Below are positions 1 through 9,003 of a DNA stretch of 64,000 bases, in pieces. This stretch comes from Sipunculus nudus (taxonomy: Eukaryota; Annelida; Sipuncula; Golfingiida; Sipunculidae). Position 1 is the stretch's first letter. Every line of letters begins with the position of its first letter. The translations under genes were made by a program, and so were the position numbers. Where the stretch lies: the NCBI GenBank assembly GCA_026874595.1, contig CM049318.1, positions 43,816,456-43,880,455 of the forward strand, given 5' to 3'. The notes below the pieces were generated by a model, which was not told the origin of the DNA, searched no databases, and saw only the letters and a list, made by a program, of their open reading frames with translations.

Positions 1-528
1 ATGGTCAGATCATTTCGTACTGTATGTAGCACATTAAAATCTTTCATGTTGACATCTGACATTTGTTTTGCTTTATGCCAGTTACCACTCTGAAGAGCAA
101 ATTTCACTGCCTGTAGTGTAGGGTCAAGTTTGCTTGTGATCTCAACTTCTTGAATTGAGAGAGCTAATGGCATAGCTTGATTTGCGAGGAAATGTACGTA
201 CTGATCTGCCATTTTATCACTTGCACGAGTCACATAAGGATTTCGAGACATAAAGTCAGCCGGGTTGTTTTTACCAGGTCGGCAGATTACGTTGAATTTG
301 TACTCGGAGAGACGAAGACCCCATCGTTCAATTCTAGCTGCAGGTTTTGAGTATGGATTGTTCAAGATTAGTTCCAGGGGTTTATGATCGGTCACAAGAA
401 CAAAATCTGCTCCATATATGTATGTATGGAAATGTTCACACCCCCAAACAATACCTAGCGCAGCGACGCTTCTCGTTCCGTTTGTGAATATCGACGTTCT
501 ACGTCTGTGAGCGCTCTGCTTCCATATG
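1..528 (-). pseudogene. Gypsy element A: pol, RNase H C-terminal half and tether (broken, runs off window)
   Basis: Reading the minus strand, this stretch continues the polymerase of element A beyond the RT reading frame. A segment near 500-590 carries the RNase H middle region (an alanine-tyrosine-x-serine-arginine block followed by a TEREA-like block). After a further frame change near 460, a T-D-H-K-P-L motif lies at about 380-400 and an A-D-F-M-S-R motif near 245-260, the last two acidic sites of Ty3/Gypsy RNase H. The sequence then runs into the linker before integrase and is cut by the window start. At least two frameshifts separate it from the RT frame, so no single protein is encoded. 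Integrase and the 3' LTR, if present, lie outside the window. Confidence 0.75.
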
Positions 529-1617
529 CTAACGGTCTAGATATGAACCTTCAGTTTGACACTGCAGCAGGATTGCAGCGACACCTACAGGGCTTGCATC
601 CACAACGAGTTCAGTTTTCAAGTTCGGGTCAAAGTAGGCAAGAACTTCACTGCTGGCAAGTGTTTGCTTCAACTTATCAAATGTGTTTTGTTCTTGTTTA
701 GTCCATCGCCATTTTGTTTGCTGCCTTGTGAGGTTTCGGATTGGTTCTGAAATAGTTGAATAATCCGGAATGAATCGGGACATGTAATTTGTCATTCCAA
801 GAAAGCTTCTGGCTTCGGTTGGCGATGTTGGTGGTTTTGTCTGTTTGATGGCTTCAGCTTTTGTGTTGTCAGGTGCGATTCCATTCTTGTTGAACACGAA
901 GTCGAAGAATGTCACTTCGTCCTTGTGGAACTCACACTTATTTGCATTTAATGTTAAGCCATGTTGTTCAAGTCTCTGAAACACAGCCTCAAGGTTCTGA
1001 TCATGTTCATCTTGATTGGCACCAAATACAATGATGTCATCCCATACATTAATGACACCCTTAAGTCCACTCAAAACTTTAGAGATAGCATCTTGAAATA
1101 TTTCTGATGCACAGTTCACACCGAATACTGAGCGTTTAAATCTTCTCAAGCCTAGCGGTGATGCAAAAGTTGTGAAATAACGCGATTCTTCATGCAGTTC
1201 TAGTTGATAATATGCTTGATTCATGTCAAGTTTTGAGAATACAGCAGCACCATTCAGATCAGCAATCAGGTTATCTAGGTGTGGTGTAATATGTCTGGTC
1301 CTCTGAATGGCTGTGTTCGGTGCACGCATGTCTAAACACAAACGAATGTCCTCAGGGTTTTTCGGTTTGGGTACACAGACTAGCGGTACTACCCAGGGTG
1401 TTGGGCCTTCAACTGGCTCTATCAAGTCCTGTTCTTCCATTTGTCTGAGTTTGTCACATATTTTCTGTCTTAAATTAAATGGTTTTCTGCGATAAGTTTG
1501 TGCAACTGGTTTGACTGTTGGATCCACACTAAGTTTAATCTGTGTATCTTTGAGCTTTCCAATACCTGTGAATAACTTAGGATGTTTCAATTTGTATGTT
1601 TGCACTGTCGGCTGCAC
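529..1617 (-). pseudogene. Gypsy element A: reverse transcriptase and start of RNase H
   Basis: The 362-codon open frame is the reverse transcriptase core of a Ty3/Gypsy (Metaviridae) polyprotein, which copies element RNA into cDNA. Visible blocks are a K-P-V-A-Q substrate-entry region (residues ~35-41), LCLDMR (~94-99), FSKLDM with the first catalytic aspartate (~127-132), a conserved FGV (~175-177) and the catalytic pair in V-W-D-D-I-I-V-F-G (~191-199). RNase H begins near residue 330 with V-V-D-A-S. The W before DD fits the I/V-x-D-D variant that I recall for metazoan C-clade Gypsy elements, so I do not read it as inactivating. The frame breaks at its 3' end inside RNase H. It is separated from the upstream protease frame by one in-frame TAG (1624-1626). 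Confidence 0.85.
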
Positions 1618-1623
1618 TTCAAG

Positions 1624-1884
1624 CTAGTTGATTGTGTTTACAATTCCCAGTTCCAGAGCTGTCTGATATCCTATTAGTGATCCTGATTCGCTGCTGGATA
1701 CCAGGAATGTAGCGATTGTGATTTTGTGTTCAATCGCAGTTGTAAATTCACCAAGAATTGGAATTTGTTTGTCAGATCCATATGGGAACACTTTTGTTCT
1801 GGATGTTTTTAGCTGAGGTTTCTGTATGGTATTATAACCAGTGTGGTCAATCACATTGACACTAGCACCAGTGTCAACTAACAC
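1624..1884 (-). pseudogene. Gypsy element A: retropepsin-like protease segment
   Basis: The minus-strand frame contains the aspartic-protease active site L-V-D-T-G-A-S-V-N-V-I near its start. A hydrophobic flap-like stretch and a G-x-x-T/S-A-L-E-L-G segment follow, as in retropepsin domains of Ty3/Gypsy polyproteins, which cleave Gag and Pol. The frame stays open upstream to roughly position 2000 without needing the methionine, so the true domain start lies inside a longer Pol frame. It ends at TAG 1624-1626, and the RT frame continues in the same phase directly after that stop. Protease and polymerase are thus split only by one amber codon. Whether this is a mutation or a readthrough design cannot be told from one copy. 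Confidence 0.75.
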
Positions 1885-2126
1885 ATCAAGTTCATGATCA
1901 GCTATTGTTATTGATGTATAAGGTAACTGATTATTCTGCTCAGTTTTGAGTTTAAAGCAAAGCTCAGGGCTTTCATCAGAGTCAGAATCACTAGATTCAC
2001 TGTTTGTTACAGTTAAGCTTGATGTCTGTATTTGGTTAAGAGATTGTTTGTTTCATGTCTCTGTTTGTTGGTATACTGGTTTGTTACGCCATGTTGGTTA
2101 GTTTGTTTAGCTGGTTTCTTTCCTCC

Positions 2127-2828
2127 TCAACATACAGAAGAAAAGTGGTTTTGTTTTCCACACTTGAGGCAAGTTTTACCTTTCGCAGGACACGTGCTGA
2201 AGTGAGGGTAAGATCCTCCGCAAAAGTAGCATGTAACTGGTTTATCAGGCTTGAACTGACTGCTTGATGTTTGTTTTTGTTTGTGAGATTTAGTTTTGAT
2301 CATTTGCACTCTTACTGGATTATTCTGTGATGTAATGTTCATTTCTCGGAGTTGGTTACCTACCGCTTCAGAAGTTCTGGCTGCTGACAGCAATGTGCTG
2401 AGGTCATAGCCTTGCTCCAATGCTTGTCTCTTTAGCGTTGATGAGGAGCATTTCTGTATGATTTGGCTTTTAATCTCAGAGTTAATGTCACTGAAAGCAC
2501 ATCCTGATGATAATTGTTTCAATCTAGTATGGAATTCATCAATGGATTCTCCATCAAGTTGATATGCAGTGCGAAACTTGTATCGGCAGAACTCTTTGTT
2601 TTTCTCTGGGTTGAAATATTTTGTTAGTGCTGACACAGCCTTATCATAATCAGAACTGTCACCAGTTTCAGATTCAGATAATGTTTGGAATATTGACTGT
2701 GTTTCTGGTCCAGCATAATGCAAGAGCATGCCTCTCTTACGCCGATTGATTTTCTTGTTAGCGGCTAGCACGTCGTCACCGTTGCGTGGAGGTACGGGTG
2801 CTGGAATTAACTCTAGGGCTTCAAACAA
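2127..2828 (-). pseudogene. Gypsy element A: gag capsid C-half and nucleocapsid
   Basis: This 233-codon frame encodes the structural Gag of element A. The N-terminal part has the L-L-H-Y-A-G block and the Y-x-x-A-x-x-x-L-x-x-Y-F motif of Gypsy capsid proteins, followed by an F-R-T-A-Y-Q and T-R-L-K-Q-L region. The C-terminus has two zinc knuckles of the CX2CX4HX4C form (starting CYFC and CLKC), which bind element RNA. The frame stops at 2127-2129 directly after the second knuckle, and the protease frame follows in another phase, as expected when Pol is made by frameshifting. Upstream the capsid start lies in a different frame (2829-2923), so this copy is broken. Confidence 0.85.
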
Positions 2829-2923
2829 ATATGAGAGTCCGTTCAGCCCAGCTTCCCATCGAGCCCCCTTTGAGCATCATTGGTTGCGTCAAAACGCTCA
2901 TAATGAGGCAGAGCTGCTGCCAT
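2829..2923 (-). pseudogene. Gypsy element A: gag N-terminus, out of frame
   Basis: A methionine at 2923-2921 begins a short frame with an M-A-A-A-L-P-H-Y-E-R-F start, typical of the first residues of this Gag class. The R-W-E-A-G-L-N block that normally follows is read in the phase of the next segment, so one frameshift lies at about 2860-2880. The longer upstream open frame to 3151 is the untranslated leader between primer site and Gag. Its hydrophobic stretch is not evidence of a membrane protein. Confidence 0.6.
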
Positions 2924-3136
2924 TTCGTTTACTGAATGTTTTAACAAATGTCCAGAGAAGAACTGACGATCACGACATCGTATGAGTTCATAAGTTAACG
3001 GAGAAAGTTCGTACTCAGCCCCTGACTGGGCGATAATAAGAGTTCTTGAGCCTGCCGCTGTTAGAGCGAGGATAATGCACACAAACACGAGACTGACAGC
3101 GGTCAATCTGTACATGAATGGGTTGTTTCGGGTTTT

Positions 3137-3151
3137 ATCCGTCGTCGCCAA
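3137..3151 (-). promoter_or_regulatory. Primer binding site of element A
   Basis: On the minus strand TTGGCGACGACGG follows immediately after a ...CGACA end. Element C carries TTTGGCGACGG at the same place directly after its LTR, so this marks the LTR/leader junction of element A at 3151/3152. The tRNA primer is not assigned. Confidence 0.6.
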
Positions 3152-3337
3152 TGTCGTGTTCTGTTAGAACGTGTTTTAAATAATGGATTGTTGAAAGAAT
3201 GACGAGGCTGGTCTTTGCTTGGCGCACTTTACTCAGTTCACTTGCTTAACACTAGGTGCCGTAAAAACGGTCATGATGCCGTATATCTGACATGTCATAA
3301 AATTACAAATCATACATAACAAACTTGTATATGACAC
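3152..3337 (-). repeat. Putative 5' LTR of element A (outer end undefined)
   Basis: The sequence upstream of the primer site (higher coordinates, minus strand) ends in CA as an LTR should. Its start cannot be fixed because the partner LTR is outside the window and the foldback at 3338 begins next to it. A TGACATG start near 3300 is one candidate. Confidence 0.35.
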
Positions 3338-4623
3338 ATATGTGCAACGTTCATGGAAAAAGAAGATGTAGGAAGACATCAAGCAACATTTAAATACAGG
3401 AGCTACCGGTTTTTAAGCATTTTGACCAGATCGCGACATCGCTGTCGAGGCTGGTGTCCTGAATTGGGTCAGCGGATTACCGCATGTGTGCGATCAATGA
3501 ACCGCGACGCGCCAAGCGAACTTGTGTGTGTGAGGTCATCCCGGCCTTACTTAAAACACTGCTTTTATTAAATTATTATTAATCTTACGTTTTTGTGTCA
3601 GCTTTAAATTCATTCTTGCAGGTTTTAATTAAGTTACCCCGAGCGATTGTTTTTGTATCATTCATGACACATATATGTTGACGGACGGACAAAAAAACTG
3701 GTTTTAAATTCGTTGTCATAAAGGTGATTATATAAGAGATTATACATATTTCTTAACAATATGTTTTTACCTTTAAAAATTAGCTTGGATGTTTTCATCA
3801 CGTTAACCTGGTGAAACCCCGCTTGCCTGATAAAATTAAGCTGTTTCGTGCAGTCGAAAACCGCTACGCCGCGAAAGGGTTCTCTTTAAGTTTAATAAAA
3901 ACATTAATGCACCCTTGATCATGTAAAATTGATTTAATCATTAAAGCAAGAACACACGTAATTATCTAAATAAACATTACAACATCTGCATTCTCCCATT
4001 CTCTCATTCTCTCTCTCTCTCTCTTTGTGAATATGAAATGCATTATATGATATTACAAAATAAAGTTATTAAATAAGAAAAGTCTTGGATCCATGAAAAT
4101 TAAATTAGCTCTCTCTCTCATTCTTTCTATTATTCTTTCTCTCTCTCTCATTAATTCATTCATTAATTTATTCTTCCAATCTTTCTTCCTGTTTTTCTCG
4201 CTAAATATATCGTTATCAGACAAAATATAGTTATTAACCATTAAAAATTTAACCATTAAAATTAATTTAACTATATCTCTCTCTCTCGCCAAATATATAT
4301 CATCGGACAAAATAAAGTTATTAAATGAGACAAGTCTGGGATCCATTATAATTAATTAAACTCTTTCTCTCATTCTTTCTTCTTTCTCTAATTCTTTCTC
4401 CTCTATCTCATTCATTCATTCATTATTTCATTCTTTCTCTGAGTTGGGATCGCAAGGTAGCTTTGTCTTTATATGTTGCAAATGACAATATCAGTTTACG
4501 CAAGTGTACTAAGGCCTATGTTGCAAATATTTAATGTTTATGCATGCTGGCTCAAAAGGGTCAAGTAAAGAGTGATATCTTCTAATTTCTTCTGTGGTAC
4601 TTTCTTTATTTTTCAGCACAATC

Positions 4624-4655
<32 letters not shown>

Positions 4656-5746
4656 GGAGTTAATTTCATTTTCATGAATCCCAGACTTGTCTCATCTAAT
4701 ATCTTTATTTTTCTCATATAACGATGTATATGCCGAGAGAAAAGAGTGCATGAATGAATGAGAGATAGAGAGGAAGAGAGAAATAATGAGACGGAAAGAG
4801 TGTTATTTTAATTTTTAATTGATCCCAGACTTGTCTCATTTAATAACATTATTTTGTCCGATAACGATATATATACAATATGAATAGGAATGAGAGAGAT
4901 TGCATGAATGAGAGAGATAAAAAGAAAAAAATGAGAGTCAGAATAAGAGGGAAAATACGGAAAGAGAGAGTTAATTTAATTTTCATGGATCCTATATGTC
5001 TTGTTTCATTTAATAACTTTATTTTGTAATATCATATAATGCATTTCATATTCACAAAGAGAGAGAGAGAGAGAGAGAATGAGAGAATGAGAGAATGCAG
5101 ATGTTGTTATGTTTATTTAGATAATTACGGGTGTACTTGCCTTAATGATTAAATCAAGGTAACATGATCAAGGGTGCATTAATGATTTTATTACACTTAA
5201 AGAGAACCTTTTCGGGGCGGAGCGGTTTTCGACCGCACGAAACAGTTTAATTATATCACGCAAGCGGGGTTTCCCCAGGTTAACGTGATGAAAACATCCA
5301 AGCTAACATTTAAACGTAAAAAATATTGTTAAGGAATATGTATAATCTCATTTAATCACCTTAATGACAACAAATTTAAAACTAGTTTTTTTGTCCGTCC
5401 GTCAACATATATGTGTCATGAATGATGCAAAAACAATCGCTCGGGGTAACTTAATAAAAACCTGCAAGAATGAATTTAAAGCTGACACAAAAACGTTAGA
5501 TTAATAATAATTTAATAAAAGCAGTGTTTTAACTAAGGCCGGGAGGGCCTCACATACACAAGTTCGCTTGGAGCGTCGCGGTTCAGTGATCGCACACATG
5601 CGGTAATCCGCTGACCCAATTCAGGACACCAGCCTCGACAGCGATGTCGCGATCTGGTCAAAAATGCTTAAAACCGGTAGCTCCTGTATTTAAATTTTGC
5701 TTGATGTCTTCCTACATCTTCTTTTCCATGACCGTTGCATATATGA
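3338..5746. mobile_element. Large foldback element with ~1.1 kb arms
   Basis: The left arm (3338-4440) and right arm (about 4624-5746) are reverse complements along their whole length. Paired landmarks keep a constant coordinate sum of about 9083. Examples are ATGGAAAAAGAAGATG at 3353 with CATCTTCTTTTCCAT at ~5731, the CT run near 4015 with the GA run near 5068, and AACCTGGTGAAACCCC-type sequence at ~3808 with its complement at ~5275. The inner halves contain CT/GA microsatellites and repeated GGATCC-containing blocks. The ~180 bp centre is unpaired. No transposase frame is present. It is either a foldback/MITE-like element or a local inverted duplication. Outer target duplications were not found. 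Confidence 0.8.
4005..4445. repeat. CT-rich microsatellite clusters, left foldback arm
   Basis: Runs of CTCTCTCT and TTCATTCATT separate repeated ~45 bp blocks containing TTATTAAAT..AAGTCT..GGATCCAT. The complement appears as GA-rich sequence at 4624-5100 in the other arm. Confidence 0.8.
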
Positions 5747-5786
5747 ACCGTACAGCGTCATTTTCGACCGTTAACGCTCACACACG

Positions 5787-5858
5787 GATATCTGGGGACC
5801 CGGATATTTGGTGAGCAGATATTTGGGAAGCGGATAACTGGGAACCGGATAGCCGGGC
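5787..5858 (+). repeat. Five-unit ~15 bp minisatellite
   Basis: Degenerate units of the form CCGGATATTTGGG (with variants GGATATCTGGG, AGATATTTGGG, GGATAACTGGG and GGATAGCCGGG) follow each other just outside the right arm of the foldback. Confidence 0.55.
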
Positions 5859-6778
5859 CTGAACCCATGCTACGACAACCTGTACACCGTGCTGCCCTCT
5901 ACAGTTAAAACATAACACCCATGTTTTACCATAATCCATGCAACAGATACGTGGTGGCGTAAACTGATATATTCATGTACATGTGGCATATCTGAAGTGT
6001 TGCTCATACAATAGTAATTTATATGAAGCAATATAATTATCATCAAATACATGTAAATTTTGTAGTGAAACTAAATGATTATAAAACATAGGCCTATATT
6101 AATTCAACCAATAGTATAAATCTCTCACACTGATGTAGCAGTTACACAAACAACTTGATCAATGTATATTTCTCCCTTTTTTTTCTAAAGGAGTAGAATA
6201 TATACATAGCTAGATTATTAATGGTAAAACTATTTTTACATGACATTAGCTGAATAAAACCATTCAGATTGTTCTGAACCATGGGTTCACCTAAATATTT
6301 TCTTCTAAGTGTCACATATAGCTAGGTACATTCCATGATAAAGTGAAACTCATGAGTGAAAAGTCGAATGTCAGGTCAAACATGGTGAAGTCCGTCAGTG
6401 CCAGCAGGGTTTATTCATTATACACAGTAGACCTTAACTCTGCGCGGAGGTTGAAACAGTTGGACTAGTTGCGAAGCTCAAGTAAAGTGCCGCCCTATAC
6501 CAATATAGGTGAAGTATATATATGTATTATTTCATGTTAAAGTGTTTCATGTTACGTCTTTATCTTGTTATCACCAATCTGAAAATAAATAAGCAGTTAC
6601 TTAAGAATGTTTAGTTCAAACAGTTCATATGTTGGCAGAACTATAGAAACCGGGCTTCAGCCTACCGCCGGTAAAACGAGTGTCGCATAATAAATTGTTT
6701 CCTGGAAAAGGCCGATACATATCAATTTCAGAATTCCCGTATTTAATTTTGCTCATAGCTGGAGTTTATTATATTAGA
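5859..6778. other. No recognisable feature
   Basis: AT-rich sequence. I see no convincing gene, known repeat end or RNA. The short open frames lack any family motif. Confidence 0.5.
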
Positions 6779-6846
6779 GGAGGAGGGGTCCGGGGAACCT
6801 GGGTTCCCCGTCTAAACGGGGGTGTGGGGGCGGAGCCCCCACCTTA
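6779..6846. repeat. Two GC-rich hairpins
   Basis: GGGGAACC/GGTTCCCC and GTGGGGGC/GCCCCCAC form two 8-bp perfect stems with very short loops, in otherwise AT-rich DNA. They may be the end of an unrecognised repeat. Confidence 0.5.
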
Positions 6847-6958
6847 AGCTTAATTTTACTGCTAAAATAGTAAATGGTTTCCCATTTTCGCGATAGATGC
6901 CTCTTCAATCGCAGATATAAATGAACAAAACTTGCTCCTGCTGGTATCTCGTCTTCAC

Positions 6959-7022
6959 GCCTCACTTAGTAGCGTGTAGGGCTTCTAGTCCAAAGATCGT
7001 ACGTTCGATTCCCGATTCAGGC
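6959..7022 (+). repeat. tRNA-like stretch, possible SINE head
   Basis: GCCT...AGGC could pair as acceptor ends, and GTTCGATTCCC (7003-7013) fits a Pol III B box. The D-arm region is too short for a functional tRNA, so a degenerate tRNA-derived SINE head is more likely. No tail or target duplication was identified. Confidence 0.3.
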
Positions 7023-7627
7023 GACTTCTGATGCTTAGTAGTTGTTTATGTTAGAAGAGTTGAGTGTAGGGACATCTACAGGGAAAAGTAGGAGTTAAAA
7101 TAGGGAATGAGAGGTGACAATTTTATTTATATGTTCCTCAATACAAGCGAAGCCCGCGTTCTATAGTGGCTCCCATATGTTAATCAATTATCGCCCTTCT
7201 AGACACAGGGTAGGTAGGGACTAAATCCCAGATGTCGGAAGTCGGATAACGGATGCCAAAACGGGGGCCATGTCGGCTGTTAAGCAGGGCGTCAAAACTG
7301 GATGCCATACTCTTATGTCAGCAGACAGAAAAATCATAACATATCTGTGTGTTATAGTGTAATTTATATATAAATGTGTATTAAAATACACGTGTTTTAA
7401 TTCTAATTTATAATAAGCTTCCTTCTGCTCTGTATTTACAATAAAATTTAAGATATATGATGACTTTATATTCTTAAGAATCATTATATGTCTGTAAGAT
7501 ACTCAATGCTTGTAACAAACATATTTATAGGTTATTAATTATTTTATTGATAATTCCTATTATGGATTAGTTTTTTTTTTTTTGCTCAAATGACATAATA
7601 ATTAAAGGAATAATATTTACATTTTAA
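7023..7627. other. No recognisable feature
   Basis: AT-rich intergenic-looking sequence with a poly-T run near 7570. Nothing else can be supported. Confidence 0.4.
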
Positions 7628-8371
7628 ACTATAAGTCAACTGAGCTATAGCAATGGTCTCTTGTTGGTAGGCTGTCTGTCTGTCCATTCATCTGTCAATT
7701 AAATTGGCATGTTTTGAAACTGTTGGACCTACAAATCTGAAAATTGGAATAATGTTAGGTGTCCCCAAGATCTCCTACCAAACCAGCAAATGAGTCACTG
7801 CGACTTTGTTCCTCCAAGATATTAAGGAAAAACCTCTGACCATTTTCCATGAAAAACCTATTGTTACACTTCAGGACTGCCCACCAAGAAAACCACTGGT
7901 GCTGTTTTGTTCAAGTTTGGTATAATTCCTGCATGTATTTGCTATATATATGCCAGAAATTAGGCCAATTTTGTGTAAGATGTAGTAGTTATGGGCCCTA
8001 ACATAATGCATTTGTCAAAAAACAGGATAGATATCACTTTAATAACATGATAGCTGTTAAAGCTAAAGAGCCCATTTCAAGCGTAAAACAATATTTAATT
8101 TAGTTTTAGTTGTATACCAAACGATAGATCAAAATTTTCATTAATGTAAAGTCATTACCTTTAATTTGCCCAACTTTAAACTGGGAACTTTTTTATGAAG
8201 CACCCCTGTGATTTAATTTTCACATGATGGTCTGATAAGGTTTTAAGCTTTTATATTTGAAATCTTTAAGCAGTTGATCTTAAATTGCAGCTTTTATCCA
8301 AGCTTTAGGGGACCATGTTATTTAAATAACATAGTGGCTATATCCCAGCAGGCTATTTTGCTGGTACCGGT
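7628..8371 (-). mobile_element. Family-1 element remnant, reverse orientation
   Basis: ACTATAAGTCAACTGAGCTATAG at the left edge is the reverse complement of the terminal hairpin of the family-1 elements. Further in, the complement of ...GTAGGAGATCTTGGGGACA and of GTTGGGCAAATTAAAGGTA (near 8150) match the body of the ~2.6 kb copies in the same order. Element B is inserted at its right edge. Confidence 0.65.
8367..8371. repeat. Target duplication of element B, left (CCGGT)
   Basis: CCGGT precedes the left LTR and CCAGT (13374-13378) follows the right LTR, with one mismatch in five. Confidence 0.6.
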
Positions 8372-8563
8372 TGTATCGTTGTGTGACCACCGTGTGATGC
8401 GGGTAAATAAGGATAAACACCTTTTTATATAAGCTGCTTAATTCCATGCCGCCATATTCTTGTACAACTCACAACGAGGCAATGAACCGGTGACACCCGA
8501 CCAGCGTGTATCACCGCGGCAATCCGTAGCACAAACAACTCGTATCACATATATACCGTTACA
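8372..8563 (-). repeat. 3' LTR of element B
   Basis: Begins TG and ends CA on both strands. Inside it, GTGTGACCACCGTGTGATGC and the CCGCGGCAATCCG segment match the right LTR base for base. A purine-rich AAGAAGGA (8564-8571, minus strand) abuts it as polypurine tract. Confidence 0.92.
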
Positions 8564-8574
8564 TCCTTCTTAGA
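8564..8574 (-). promoter_or_regulatory. Polypurine tract of element B
   Basis: Minus strand AAGAAGGA lies directly next to the TGTAACGG start of the 3' LTR, the place where plus-strand DNA synthesis is primed. Confidence 0.6.
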
Positions 8575-9003
8575 GAAAGTCTATCTGTATTCTTTTTAGC
8601 ATTGATGTTAATACAAGTATTTGATAAAGAAACAATTTACTGTTGTGTCACACAGTATCTGTAAACTTAATGTTCAAAAAGTTCTTTAAGGATATTGTCC
8701 ATGAAATTAAATATTAAATATTCTTCTGTGGGGGTCATATATATCTGTGTATACATGTTTAAGCGGTTTTATAAATAAAAGCTCTATACTGGTTATATGG
8801 TTTGTGTTCTAATTTCTCTTAGTATATTTACATAACTTAAAGCAAGTGATGGGGTGGACTACCCGTCAACTTGGAGGTGAGATGGCACACAAGTAACCCA
8901 GGGGCTTATTCTTACCCTGTAGCTACGTACATCTTACCTCTACTAACCTAACTAAACAGAGTCACAAAATAGTACCGTCCTGATGATCACCACTGTAGCA
9001 CAA

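Noticed and set aside
1035-1050. Loss of the RT YxDD tyrosine in elements A (VWDD), B (IHDD) and C (MHDD) as inactivating
   Set aside because: The Asp pair is intact, and I recall I/V-x-D-D variants as usual in metazoan C-clade Gypsy elements.
2843-3151. Open frame with a hydrophobic segment upstream of gag in element A, possible signal peptide or env
   Set aside because: It starts at the primer site and overlaps the out-of-frame gag start; it is leader sequence.
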